The notes: generated from the letters alone by a model not told the origin. 64,000 bases of DNA from Bacillota bacterium (GCA_023416695.1 JAEZGY010000002.1:16946-80945); one strand, 5' to 3'. Counted from the stretch's first letter, positions 36,562 through 44,852 are shown. Numbers and translations are program-made.

Positions 36562-38538
36562 TTAGTCATTATTTAAGAATGTAAATTCCCTCTTGTCCGC
36601 TTGCCCAATGTATTGCTCCCATACTAAATTGTCAGCCTCTTTACAGCTAGTAAAACAAGAGCGTAACATAACAGCATAATACCGAGCTTTATATTTTAAG
36701 TTTTTATGATTGATCCGATATGATATCTGCCCATCTTCGGGTACAAACATATTTTCAAATATTCTAGCTCGATCTTCTGTAACAAAGCTACGACTATAAT
36801 CATCTACAAACCATACTTTACCGTTAGTACCATATGGAGTATATAAAAACGCCTCATCGTCTAACTCATAGCTATTATAATATGGATGTTCTATGCTAGA
36901 TGGATTTAACTGTTCCCATCCCTCTAGCCAATCTATCCCACTTATCTCTGACATCTTTTGAATCTTATACTCAAATGCATGTGAAAACTCATGGGCAAGA
37001 TTTCCAGTAAGGACTATCTCTGACACTGATGCATCTAAAACAATATTTATTTTATTTGCACTAGAAACAGAAACAAAACCTCCGACACTATGTTGTACAC
37101 CAACGTCATCACTAATAGTACCACCAAGATATATGTTAATCCCTCTCATAAAACCCTCATACATTTCCTGTGTCATTCCCTCCGGAAGAGTCTCTAAGAA
37201 TTTCTTTAGGACTTGAATAGACGTATCAATGGTTTGTTGCTCTGTAAGAGACACAATATGCTTACCACCTTCAGAAAAAATGCATTTCTCCCCATAGTAA
37301 ACTTTAATTCCGTAAGTCTCATTTAGTTCCTTTACAACTGGATTGGTCTCTTCCTCCTGTTCTCTGTCTTTTATAGTAACAGGCCAAGACTGAAATGTTC
37401 TATCTGATACTAAATCATATAGATAAATGGTAACTTTATTGTCTATTACACAATTTATTAAAGCAAACCCATTGTCTAAAATCTTAATCGTACCAAATTG
37501 ACCATTTTGTGGAGCCTCCACCTTCCCTATAACCTCCTGTGTCCTAAGATTATAAAAGCTAATACTAGAGGATTGTACATTTGTCATAGTAGCTAACACT
37601 CCAAAAGAACAGTCAACCACATACTCTTTACTTTCCTGCTTAGGCACAGATACAATTTTTGATTGGTCTTCTATTGGAACAAGGCTTACCTGCTCCTCTG
37701 TTTCCGAATATAGGAACGGCCACAGGAAGCTATAATTTTCATCAGAGTCATCTTTGATTCTATCATAAATCACCTCTGCTGTAGCAGCTTTTATGTCAAG
37801 AAACAGGTAGTCCCCATTTTCTTTATGCAAAATACAGCCCCCATCATTCTCATCCACTATAGTATTATAACTGCTGCCGCTATACACTACCTGCGAGCTT
37901 CCATCCGTCATATGGTAACAAATGATTTCACCTTTTTCATTATCGTATATCTCATATTCTCCATCCTGAGTGACATAACAAAGACTAGCACAACCATAAT
38001 TCTCTGCTTTTCGTACTACTTTTTGTTTGCCTAGTCTGTCATAAAAAGTGGTTTCTAAAGATCCCTGTACAATGGTGTAAAATCCACCATTCGACAAACG
38101 ACCAAATTTCATATAGTCGCCAAGTCCACTAACTTTAGACATAACATTGCCGTTAGGAAAGTCAAAGAGTAAGGCATTCCCTTGCATAACATCACATGCA
38201 AAAATGGTGTTATCCACCACCGATAGTCCTGATAATGACTGAAGTCCATCAACCTCAATATCTAATTGATACAGACCTTTCATTTCAGTTTCTACTGCAT
38301 TGGTAGGTAATTCAATTTGCTCTGGTAATTTCTTCACCCCATATGTACTAAAAAAGTCGTCTTCTGTTTCTGTAATAGGGGTAGCAGGAGAAGATGCTAA
38401 GGGCTTTGGTGTATTAGTGCTAATTGGCGTCTCCTTTGCTACGGTTGGAGTTTCGTGTGGAGCTTCTTTTTGTGTCGAACAACTACAGACTAAACTTAAT
38501 GCAAAACAAGTAAGTATGGTAAATAATCCTTTTTTCAT
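36562..38538 (-). CDS. Lipoprotein with zincin-like C-terminal domain
   Basis: The 658-residue protein has a lipoprotein signal (MKKGLFTILTCFALSLVCSC; lipid-modified Cys in VCSC), a Thr/Pro-rich linker, and a beta-rich propeller-like region (about 75-400) with repeated x-D/N-G-x-F/Y strands. The C-terminal domain has AHEFSHAFE with His516, Glu517 and His520, and a later TEDRARIFEN with Glu588, the HExxH...ED layout of gluzincin-like peptidases. A surface metallopeptidase is likely. I see no exact family. The start at 38538 fits an AAGGGAAG site; the frame stays open to 38628. Confidence 0.78.
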   Translation of the reverse strand: MKKGLFTILTCFALSLVCSCSTQKEAPHETPTVAKETPISTNTPKPLASSPATPITETEDDFFSTYGVKKLPEQIELPTNAVETEMKGLYQLDIEVDGLQSLSGLSVVDNTIFACDVMQGNALLFDFPNGNVMSKVSGLGDYMKFGRLSNGGFYTIVQGSLETTFYDRLGKQKVVRKAENYGCASLCYVTQDGEYEIYDNEKGEIICYHMTDGSSQVVYSGSSYNTIVDENDGGCILHKENGDYLFLDIKAATAEVIYDRIKDDSDENYSFLWPFLYSETEEQVSLVPIEDQSKIVSVPKQESKEYVVDCSFGVLATMTNVQSSSISFYNLRTQEVIGKVEAPQNGQFGTIKILDNGFALINCVIDNKVTIYLYDLVSDRTFQSWPVTIKDREQEEETNPVVKELNETYGIKVYYGEKCIFSEGGKHIVSLTEQQTIDTSIQVLKKFLETLPEGMTQEMYEGFMRGINIYLGGTISDDVGVQHSVGGFVSVSSANKINIVLDASVSEIVLTGNLAHEFSHAFEYKIQKMSEISGIDWLEGWEQLNPSSIEHPYYNSYELDDEAFLYTPYGTNGKVWFVDDYSRSFVTEDRARIFENMFVPEDGQISYRINHKNLKYKARYYAVMLRSCFTSCKEADNLVWEQYIGQADKREFTFLNND

Positions 38539-38709
38539 CTGGTATCTTCCCTTCATTTTATATGTTGTCGTGGAATTAGTGTCAGTACTACAGCTAGTTG
38601 TTTTTAGTGAAAAGTAATTATACCACATTTACTCAAGAGTTTCAAAATTATACCATACTTCTATCCAGTGAAATGTTAACTAGTAGTCTTAGAAATCCAA
38701 AATACTTCT

Positions 38710-39199
38710 TCAACCAAACTGCTCCAACACATCGTTTATTAATGTCTCCTCATCTATCACCGTCAACTCAAGTACATCATCGTACAATCCCATATCCTTA
38801 AGGGAATAAAAATCTTTAAATGTTCCCGTGTAGTACATCCGGTTTGGATAAATCACAACCTTTTTTTTCATTTGCAGAAGCTACAATATCACAGGCACCA
38901 CTACGCAAGGCTATCATATAGCCAGCTTCTTCTATCAATTCCTTTAATGCTTACAGTTTACAAGCCACTGCAACCGTTCCCTTAATTGGAGGCTCTTTGT
39001 CCCCTGCACTATTTGTGCAGACGGAGAACCCCTTACCTAAAAGACGTTCAGTTAAGTGCTCCCAAAATTCTTCAAACCGATAACAATGCTCAAGAAGCCA
39101 AATCTCATCTAATTGCTTTTCAACTGCTTTGTTAACGAATTGATTAACCCATTTCTGCGTATATTCTCCTCGTTCAATATGAATATGACCATCTACCAT
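38710..39199 (-). pseudogene. Chimeric pseudogene: PHP-domain start joined to glycosyltransferase-like tail
   Basis: Residues 1-45 (39199-39065) match the start of PHP/histidinol-phosphatase-like proteins (MVDGHIHIERGEY, LLEHCYRFEEF). From there the frame continues as the C-terminal half of a different protein (GFSVCTNSAGDKEPPIKGT), reminiscent of polysaccharide glycosyltransferases. An in-frame TAA at 38951-38953 interrupts it, and the same frame continues with IEEAGYMIALRSGACDIVAS. A run of eight A residues (minus strand, 38868-38861) then shifts the frame; the other frame reads VVIYPNRMYYTGTF to a TGA at 38710. One extra A explains the shift. Confidence 0.75.
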
Positions 39200-39398
39200 A
39201 CTTCCACTCCTCTATTTGTAATTCATAGAAGCAAATACCCTATTTGTTTCCATTTTACCAACTTAATAATTCCATAATGGGTACAATATCTAGACTAAGT
39301 TTACATTAGTCTGTATACACCAATTATTGCTTTATAAATTACTTGACATGACTTACAATAAAATCAACAAATTATAATTTGTCTAGGAGGCTTGTACT

Positions 39399-39764
39399 AT
39401 GTTAAGATCAATGATGCAGGTATATGTAAAGGGAAGTATCGAAGCTGTTAATATCTATCAAAAAGCGTTTAATGCTGAAATTCTTTGTTTATATCCTAAT
39501 GATAATGGTGGATATATGCACTCGGAATTAAATGCGCACGGGCAAATAATAGCTGTATCTGAACTAACAGATAATCATGTATCTGGAAATACCATGCAAT
39601 TTTGCTTTCATTTTGGAGACGGTGGCGAGGAACACGTCAAAAATGCTTACGAAGTATTAAAGGATAGGGCAACTATTTGTATTCCTATAGGTCCATGTGA
39701 TTATAGTCCCTGCATGTTTTCTTTGATTGACAAATTTGGCGTATATTGGTGTTTGTTTGTATAG
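39399..39764 (+). CDS. VOC family (PhnB/glyoxalase-like) protein
   Basis: The 121-residue protein has the VOC layout: VYVKGSIEAVNIYQKAFNAEIL at the start, HSELNAHGQIIAVSE, then QFCFHFGDGGEEHV and the closing KFGVYWCL strand. VOC proteins are small metal-dependent enzymes or resistance proteins; the activity here is not readable. AGGAGG lies eight bases before the ATG. It may form a unit with the GNAT gene 28 bp downstream. Confidence 0.85.
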   Translation: MLRSMMQVYVKGSIEAVNIYQKAFNAEILCLYPNDNGGYMHSELNAHGQIIAVSELTDNHVSGNTMQFCFHFGDGGEEHVKNAYEVLKDRATICIPIGPCDYSPCMFSLIDKFGVYWCLFV

Positions 39765-39792
39765 TAAATTTTGAATTTAGAGGTACGTGAAC

Positions 39793-40242
39793 ATGAACAT
39801 AATAGAATATTTTAGTACAGATAATAAAGAATATTGGCTTTCTAAAATAAAAGAATGTGATTGGGGCGCAGGTCAATTATTACATAAACTATTGAAAGAT
39901 CAAAAGCTAAAGGAATATGTTGGTGAAAATACAAAGTTACTTATGTTGGTAGACGGAGAAAATTTGATTTCTTTTTGTACGTTTGCTGATAAAGATGATA
40001 TTCAACCAACAGAATTAACGCCATGGATTGGGTGGGTATATACATATCCGAATTATAGAGGTCATCATTATGTTGGTAAGTTGTTAAGTTATGCTGAAAT
40101 ATTGGCAAAAGCAGCTGGAGTAAATAATATATATATTTCAACAAACCATGAAAGGCTATATGAAAAATATGGGTATGAGTTTTTTGAAATGATGAAAGAT
40201 ATGCACGGGGAAGATTCAAGAGTATATGTAAGACATCTATAA
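39793..40242 (+). CDS. GNAT-family N-acetyltransferase
   Basis: The 149-residue protein has the GNAT acetyl-CoA loop YPNYRGHHYVGKLL (about 84-97) and the closing ISTNHERLYEKYGYEFFE segment (about 115-132). The acceptor is unknown. I use ATG 39793, nine bases after AGAGGT; a GTG two codons earlier is less likely. It ends about 70 bp before an integrase fragment. Confidence 0.85.
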   Translation: MNIIEYFSTDNKEYWLSKIKECDWGAGQLLHKLLKDQKLKEYVGENTKLLMLVDGENLISFCTFADKDDIQPTELTPWIGWVYTYPNYRGHHYVGKLLSYAEILAKAAGVNNIYISTNHERLYEKYGYEFFEMMKDMHGEDSRVYVRHL

Positions 40243-40313
40243 CTTTCAATTTGTAAGCAACTGCAGGTTACTATATGTGACTGCTTGTTGTTTTTTTGTG
40301 GTGTAGAGTTCCT

Positions 40314-40421
40314 CATAGGGTTAATGTGAATACCATAAGCATCACTATGTTTAAGAGCATAGTTAAAGAGTTGGCTTAAATAAATGTAATGCTTACGTAT
40401 TTTGCTTGCTCCGTATTCCAT
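40314..40421 (-). pseudogene. Tyrosine-integrase fragment (core-binding domain)
   Basis: The minus-strand reading (SKIRKHYIYLSQLFNYALKH, then INPM) matches the SAM-like core-binding domain of phage-type tyrosine integrases. No catalytic domain follows in frame. It is a short relic, and its relation to the C-terminal fragments at 41.2-41.7 kb is unclear because the order is wrong for one simple gene. Confidence 0.5.
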
Positions 40422-40474
40422 TGGGCAGAAGCTTAGAGCGTATATCCCTTAAATATTTATAGTTTTGGTCTATA

Positions 40475-40580
40475 TTCGAACCTTCGAGTCTAGGATTGGA
40501 CTCGAAAAACAAAAATGGATATCCTTTCGGATATCCATTTTGTTTTTCTGCGAGCGCGAGACGGGATTTGAACCCGCGAC
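40475..40580. repeat. Left copy of ~106-bp direct repeat (tRNA-Gly 3' end plus terminator), att-like
   Basis: This segment matches 41940-42046 with only five differences, including one A-run length change. It contains the 3' part of a tRNA (T-arm and acceptor strand, 40554-40580) and the hairpin terminator, but the rest of the tRNA is absent. Duplication of a tRNA 3' end is the usual mark of tyrosine-integrase insertion. Beyond it lies the motif AAACCCTTATAGAAAGGAG (40590-40608). Confidence 0.75.
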
Positions 40581-40717
40581 ATGCACCAAAAACCCTTATA
40601 GAAAGGAGCTTCTCAGCACGTCAAATTTCTATGTACTCAAGAATGTACTCTCTATATTGAATCTCTATTTTTCAATCATTACTATATTTATTGGCTATCG
40701 ACAAACTGGAAATATAC

Positions 40718-41164
40718 TTATTCAATATCAAATTCTGATGTTAAATAAAAACCATCTTTATATCCACTGTCTGGAAAGAAATATTTAACTATTCTATAAT
40801 GTCCTGTAGGCAATGAACCATATATGTTTTCCCATGAAATCTCAAGTTCTCTTTCCCCTATAAAACCAAGTGCTTCGGCTGTATTAACTCGTTCCTTGGT
40901 GTTAATGGTAAACCATTTTCCTTGTTGATATACTTCCAACAAAAAGTCAAATTCATTTCCACTAAGTATCTCAATATCTGTATTATTCTTCACACACAGT
41001 TTCAAAGAAGTTGAAGAAATAGTTCCTTTAATAACTTGCATTGTAACATCTAATGAACTCCCTTCTTTGATAGACGATTCTTTTCCAATGTTCAGTTTTG
41101 CTCCACAACCTACCAATGAAAGGATAAGCAACATACATAATGCTACCATAATTATCTTTTTCAT
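40718..41164 (-). CDS. Lipoprotein with Ig-like domain
   Basis: The 148-residue protein has a lipobox (MKKIIMVALCMLLILSLVGC) and a beta-rich domain of about 110 residues: LKLCVKNNTD, YQQGKWFTI and LPTGHYRIVKYF, typical of bacterial Ig-like lipoproteins in Firmicutes. ATG 41164 lies eight bases after GGAGG. It is the only intact gene within the tRNA-Gly-flanked element and may be its cargo. Confidence 0.75.
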   Translation of the reverse strand: MKKIIMVALCMLLILSLVGCGAKLNIGKESSIKEGSSLDVTMQVIKGTISSTSLKLCVKNNTDIEILSGNEFDFLLEVYQQGKWFTINTKERVNTAEALGFIGERELEISWENIYGSLPTGHYRIVKYFFPDSGYKDGFYLTSEFDIE

Positions 41165-41243
41165 AATGATTACCTCCACAAATTCATGATTTATTACTCT
41201 AGTCCCTACTATATATTAACTACAAAAGATAAACTATTTCTCC

Positions 41244-41546
41244 TTATATATATAGTACCATATCATACCAATTTCTTCCATAGTAATTGCCCGCAATCAC
41301 ATTAATGCTCTCATGTCCTAACATTTTAGACACTAATATCATTGCCCTCTTATCATATACCTGGTCTTTCTTATCTCCTTTATAATAATACTTCTGACTC
41401 TTAGTAAGGCTGTCTAATGGTCTTACCAGTCTCTCATACCATGCGCAGGCAAACTCCGCCCGATAACTATGTATATCTATTTTTTGGGGAACCCTATCAA
41501 AGATTACTTTTCCCTTTTCACAATTACTGCCAACCTAAGTTCAGGT
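41244..41546 (-). pseudogene. Tyrosine-integrase C-terminal fragment (minus strand)
   Basis: The minus-strand frame from about 41546 to a TAA at 41244 reads KIDIHSYRAEFA, then VSKMLGHESINVIAGNYYG. This gives the HxYR and LGHxxxxVxxxxYxG pattern of a tyrosine recombinase catalytic end. An in-frame TAG lies just upstream, and the N-terminal part is missing. It is a relic. Confidence 0.65.
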
Positions 41547-41677
41547 AACGTTCCTTTAGATGAAATAAGGCGTATTTTAGGGCATACCAGTCAAAAAACC
41601 ACTCTTGGTTACTTGTACAATCCTTATGGTCAAAATGAAATGAAACAAAGCAATTAATTGAACAAGCTTTAAAGTGA
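41535..41677 (+). pseudogene. Tyrosine-integrase C-terminal fragment (plus strand), frameshifted
   Basis: The plus-strand frame reads NVPLDEIRRILGHTSQKTT then LGYLYNPYGQNEM, the LGH...Y catalytic end of another tyrosine recombinase. A one-base shift near 41645 is needed to continue to KQLIEQALK and a TGA at 41677. It abuts the oppositely oriented fragment, so two different integrase ends have been joined. Confidence 0.6.
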
Positions 41678-41724
41678 GTGTTCAAATGTACCCAAACAAT
41701 CTCTCAGAAAAAGACAACAAAAAA

Positions 41725-41757
41725 TCGCCATCCCTTATTTTATAAGGACTGACGACC
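41725..41757 (-). terminator. Terminator-like hairpin in the element
   Basis: CCTTAT and ATAAGG form the core of an imperfect stem running into TTTTTT on the minus strand. No intact gene lies directly upstream on that strand, so it is probably a leftover. Confidence 0.35.
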
Positions 41758-41769
41758 AATTTCAAGTAA

Positions 41770-41935
41770 GCGCGAGACGGTGCAAGACGTCCAGGGGACG
41801 TCTGCTCTGCACGGACCGGAGCGTAGCGGAGAAGCAAGACGTCCGGGGGACCTCAGTCCTGCGCGGACCGGAGCGTAGCGGAGGCTCACAAGGTCCGGGG
41901 GACCTTGGTCTTGAGCGGACCGCAACAACGTGGAG
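41770..41935. repeat. Array of ~58-bp GC-rich repeats, copy 1
   Basis: About three units, each with a palindromic GACGTCC/GGACGTC- or AAGGTCC/GGACCTT-type core and the shared GACCGGAGCGTAGCGGAG block. The left border, GCGCGAGACGG, equals the tRNA-Gly 3' strand; the right border, GAGACCATTCGAACC, resembles its T-loop. A similar array lies at 61325-61556. The long minus-strand frames across it are by-products of the GC-rich repeats. Confidence 0.7.
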
Positions 41936-41939
41936 ACCA

Positions 41940-42046
41940 TTCGAACCTTCGAGTCCAGGATTGGACTCGAAAAAACAAAAATGGATATCCATTCGGATAT
42001 CCATTTTGTTTTTCTGAGAGCGCGAGACGGGATTCGAACCCGCGAC
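41940..42046. repeat. Right copy of ~106-bp direct repeat (at the intact tRNA-Gly)
   Basis: Matches 40475-40580 and includes the 3' end of the intact tRNA-Gly gene and its terminator. With the left copy it brackets about 1.36 kb containing the Ig-like lipoprotein, integrase fragments and the GC-rich array. Confidence 0.75.
41971..42013 (-). terminator. Terminator of tRNA-Gly
   Basis: A stem of about 19 bp (41971-41990 with 41995-42013) centred on GGATATCC/GGATATCC ends in TTGTTTTTT on the minus strand. Confidence 0.8.
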
Positions 42047-42090
42047 CCTCGCCTTGGCAAGGCGATACTCCACCACTGAGCCACTCGCGC
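42019..42090 (-). tRNA. tRNA-Gly (anticodon GCC)
   Basis: The minus strand gives a 72-nt cloverleaf: acceptor GCGCGAG with CTCGCGC, D-loop TGGCTCAGTGGTGGAG, anticodon loop CTTGCCAAG with GCC, T-arm GCGGGTTCGAATCCCGT, discriminator U, and no encoded CCA. It has its own promoter and terminator. Its 3' end is the apparent integration target duplicated at 40554-40580. Confidence 0.95.
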
Positions 42091-42134
42091 ATTTATTAAG
42101 TTTGTTTCGGACTTGTTTACCCGACGCAAGATAT

Positions 42135-42163
42135 ATATTACTATAGAGTAAAAAGAATGTCAA
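42135..42163 (-). promoter_or_regulatory. Promoter of tRNA-Gly
   Basis: On the minus strand TTGACA (42163-42158), a 17-bp spacer and TAATAT (42140-42135), about 45 bp before the tRNA 5' end. Confidence 0.7.
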
Positions 42164-42205
42164 CAAAAAGAAAGCTATTTTTTTCAACCACTTTTTGGCA
42201 ATAGC

Positions 42206-43606
42206 TTAGGCGGGAGGGGTTCTCTCTAGCGCTCGTTTTAACCTATTTACCCCTTCTTCTATCTCCATAAAGCTTAGCTTTCCATAACCAAGAACAAGCT
42301 CATTTTTATGATTTCCTTTTATCATCGAGTACTCTTCTACAAACTCCACCTCAACACCATTCTCTAGAAATGCCTGAGCATCCTCCTTCGTTAAGTCTCG
42401 ATGCAAACGAAGTAATAGATGAAGACCAGCATTCTCCCCAGATACTGTTGCTTTCGTTCCAAAGGCTTTATGAAGACATTCCATCAGATACATGCGTTTC
42501 TTTTCATAAACCTTTTTCATTTTATATACATGTTTATCTATAAATCTTTCCTTTAATAATTCAGCTAAAGCTTCCTGAACCGTTGGATTTACCCACAAAC
42601 TGCAGGCATCCATCTGCTTATTAATATCATAATAAAGTGCCTGAGGGAGAATGGCATAGCCGATTCTTAGAGAAGGGGAAAAGATTTTACTAAAGCTACC
42701 GCAATAAATGACACGTTCTGGATCCAAGTTTCTAAGAGGTTGTAAAGGCTCTCCCCCATACCGAAATTCACAGTCGTAGTCATCCTCGATTACGTAAGCA
42801 TTTTTCTCGTTGGCGTATTGTAATAAAGCAATTCGCCTTGCTGCTGGAAGAATCCCTCCAAGTGGAAATTGATGAGATGGCACTACATAGATCAAATCAG
42901 TGTCATTGATTTCTACTACCTGCTCCACCTTCATTCCCTGTTCATCCACCGATACTGGTTGCACCAAATACTCGTAACTCTCAAAAATAGGTTTCACAAA
43001 ATGAATACATGGATCTTCCATTACTATGCTACTATTCTTCTTTTTAAAAGTCCTAGCAATTAAGTCTAAGGTCCCTGACGTTCCTGAGGCAATGATAATC
43101 TGCTGGTAATCGCACGTAATCCCTTTTACTCTATATACATAATCACGAATCTCTTTACGTAAGGAATCCATGCCTGCAAAGCTCTCATAGGGATAAGAAT
43201 GGCTCTTTCGTTCTATGGAAGCACTTCTTAATGCCAATCCCCAGCGAGCATTGGGAAATAGAGTTGCATCAGGATCACCTGCAGTAAAGATAATCCCATT
43301 TTCAATTTTTGGAGATACATTGGTATACAAGAAAGACTTAGGCCGTTCGGCCGTTCGTAATCTTCCAATATTTACAACGTAGGTTCCTGACCCCTCAATG
43401 GTATATAGATAACCTTCTGCAATGAGCTGCTCATATACCTGGATTATCGTATTACGTGATAAGGAAAGTTCTTTTGCCATCTTTCTAGATGGTGGAAGCC
43501 TCTCACCAGCCTCTAATTTCCCATCTAAAATAGCTATTCTCATCTGATTCTGTAGTTGTTTTGTAAACGACAAAGAATCTGTTCTGTCTATGGTAAACCC
43601 ATACAT
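42206..43606 (-). CDS. MocR/GntR-type transcriptional regulator with aminotransferase domain
   Basis: The 466-residue protein has a GntR winged helix (about 15-80: LEAGERLPPSRKMAKELSLSRNT) and a fold-type I aminotransferase domain with DDYDCEFRYGGEP and the PLP-lysine motif YCGSFSKIFSPSLRIGY. MocR proteins sense PLP or an amine ligand. The start at ATG 43606 is chosen for its GAGGGGGG site. It is divergent from an aldo/keto reductase, with a TACCA repeat site between them, so it probably controls that gene and itself. Confidence 0.9.
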   Translation of the reverse strand: MYGFTIDRTDSLSFTKQLQNQMRIAILDGKLEAGERLPPSRKMAKELSLSRNTIIQVYEQLIAEGYLYTIEGSGTYVVNIGRLRTAERPKSFLYTNVSPKIENGIIFTAGDPDATLFPNARWGLALRSASIERKSHSYPYESFAGMDSLRKEIRDYVYRVKGITCDYQQIIIASGTSGTLDLIARTFKKKNSSIVMEDPCIHFVKPIFESYEYLVQPVSVDEQGMKVEQVVEINDTDLIYVVPSHQFPLGGILPAARRIALLQYANEKNAYVIEDDYDCEFRYGGEPLQPLRNLDPERVIYCGSFSKIFSPSLRIGYAILPQALYYDINKQMDACSLWVNPTVQEALAELLKERFIDKHVYKMKKVYEKKRMYLMECLHKAFGTKATVSGENAGLHLLLRLHRDLTKEDAQAFLENGVEVEFVEEYSMIKGNHKNELVLGYGKLSFMEIEEGVNRLKRALERTPPA

Positions 43607-43649
43607 ATCTATACCCCCCTCAAAATTGGTTCTCTTATTTATCGTCATA

Positions 43650-43679
43650 ATTGGTACTTTTCAATACCAATTTATACCA
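43650..43679. promoter_or_regulatory. Candidate MocR operator in the divergent promoter region
   Basis: ATTGGTA (43650-43656) and TACCAAT (43665-43671) form an inverted repeat; ATACCA occurs again at 43674-43679, exactly 10 bp after the copy at 43664-43669. Spaced direct or inverted GGTA-type repeats are usual for MocR targets. TATAAT-like boxes for the plus-strand gene lie just to the right. Confidence 0.5.
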
Positions 43680-43764
43680 TATAATAATATTAATACACAA
43701 AGAATGCTGGTGTAAATAATTTAAAAACCTGGAATCTTTATAAAGGTTTCAAGAAGGAGGATTT

Positions 43765-44778
43765 ATGAGATATGTAAACCTAGGTAACACTGGTGCTAAG
43801 GTAAGTGAAATTTGCCTTGGAGCAATGTTATGTGGCACTGCTGTAGATAAAAGCACTTCTTTTAAAATTCTAGATCATTTTATGGAAGAGGCAGGAGGCA
43901 ATTTTATCGACACAGCGAACTGTTATGCCTGGTGGATGGGCGAAGGAGAATACATAGGTGACGAAAGCGAAACTATCTTGGGGCAATGGATGAGGGAACG
44001 AAAAAATAGAGACAAAGTATTTCTTGCGACCAAAGTAGGTGGAAGACTAAAGAATCCTTATACCATTCGAAATGCTGTGGGAGAAATTTATTGGGATAAG
44101 GTACCTGGGGAATATGAAGGCCTATCTAAAAATGTCATAATACGAGAAGTAGAAAATAGCTTACGTAGGCTGAAAACAGATTATCTGGACTTGTACTATT
44201 CCCATGTATATGACGACGTGACACCAATCGAGGAGACAATGGAGGCACTCACTACTCTAGTAAAAGAGGGGAAAGTACGTTACTTAGGTGCTAGCAATCT
44301 ATCTGCAAATCAGTTAGCAAATGCCAATGAAGTAAGTAAGCAAAATAACTTAAGTCCATATTCCGTTTTACAATCAGAGTATACCTTCCTCCATCCAACA
44401 GAGGAAATGAATGCAGATACCAAAGCTCACGCAAGTAAAGAGTTACTTAACTACACTACAGCAGAAAGTATGGCTTTTTGTGCGTACTCCCCAGTATTAA
44501 AAGGGATCTACACTAACAGAGAGAAACGTGACCAATACTATAACTGGCATCTTTTTAAATCTGAGAAAAACATTCAAAAATTAGAGCTAGTTGAAACCTT
44601 GTCGAAAAAGCTAAACATGACTGGCAATCAATTAGTCCTTGCTTGGATGCTACGTAAGAGTCCACAAATCATTCCAATCCTTGGGTTTAGTAAAATGGAC
44701 CAGTATCTAGATAATATCAAAGCTTGTGAACTTGTGCTTCCAGAAGAAATCTTTCATATATTAGAAGAAGCAGAATAA
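43765..44778 (+). CDS. Aldo/keto reductase
   Basis: The 337-residue protein has the AKR TIM-barrel with the catalytic tetrad readable as Asp49 (FIDTANCY), Tyr54, Lys90 (ATKVGG) and His147 (YYSHVYDD), and the C-terminal NADP-binding IIPILGFSKM segment. The substrate is unknown. AAGGAGG precedes the ATG. Divergence from the MocR gene suggests induction by a PLP-binding or amine-linked signal (inference). Confidence 0.92.
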   Translation: MRYVNLGNTGAKVSEICLGAMLCGTAVDKSTSFKILDHFMEEAGGNFIDTANCYAWWMGEGEYIGDESETILGQWMRERKNRDKVFLATKVGGRLKNPYTIRNAVGEIYWDKVPGEYEGLSKNVIIREVENSLRRLKTDYLDLYYSHVYDDVTPIEETMEALTTLVKEGKVRYLGASNLSANQLANANEVSKQNNLSPYSVLQSEYTFLHPTEEMNADTKAHASKELLNYTTAESMAFCAYSPVLKGIYTNREKRDQYYNWHLFKSEKNIQKLELVETLSKKLNMTGNQLVLAWMLRKSPQIIPILGFSKMDQYLDNIKACELVLPEEIFHILEEAE

Positions 44779-44790
44779 AGGTAACCCAAA

Positions 44791-44824
44791 AGAAAGCCTC
44801 CTGTCTATAAACAAGAGGCTTTCT
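44791..44824. terminator. Hairpin between convergent genes
   Basis: AGAAAGCCTC (44791-44800) pairs with GAGGCTTTCT (44815-44824). It lies between the convergent aldo/keto reductase and zinc-ribbon genes and could serve both. Confidence 0.6.
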
Positions 44825-44852
44825 ACCTATATATAATCTTAGTAACAGAGTT

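Noticed and set aside
40553..40580. Second tRNA gene
   Set aside because: Only the T-arm and 3' acceptor strand are present; no anticodon or D-arm.
40465..40788. 107-aa plus-strand frame containing RETGFEPAT
   Set aside because: That phrase is the usual false translation of a tRNA 3' end.
41770..41935. CRISPR array
   Set aside because: Units are about 58 bp, imperfect, palindromic and contiguous, without regular unique spacers, and no cas genes are present.
41740..42187. Overlapping minus-strand frames across the GC-rich array and tRNA-Gly (up to 141 aa)
   Set aside because: They translate repeats and a tRNA; the products are Arg/Pro-rich low-complexity strings with no ribosome site.
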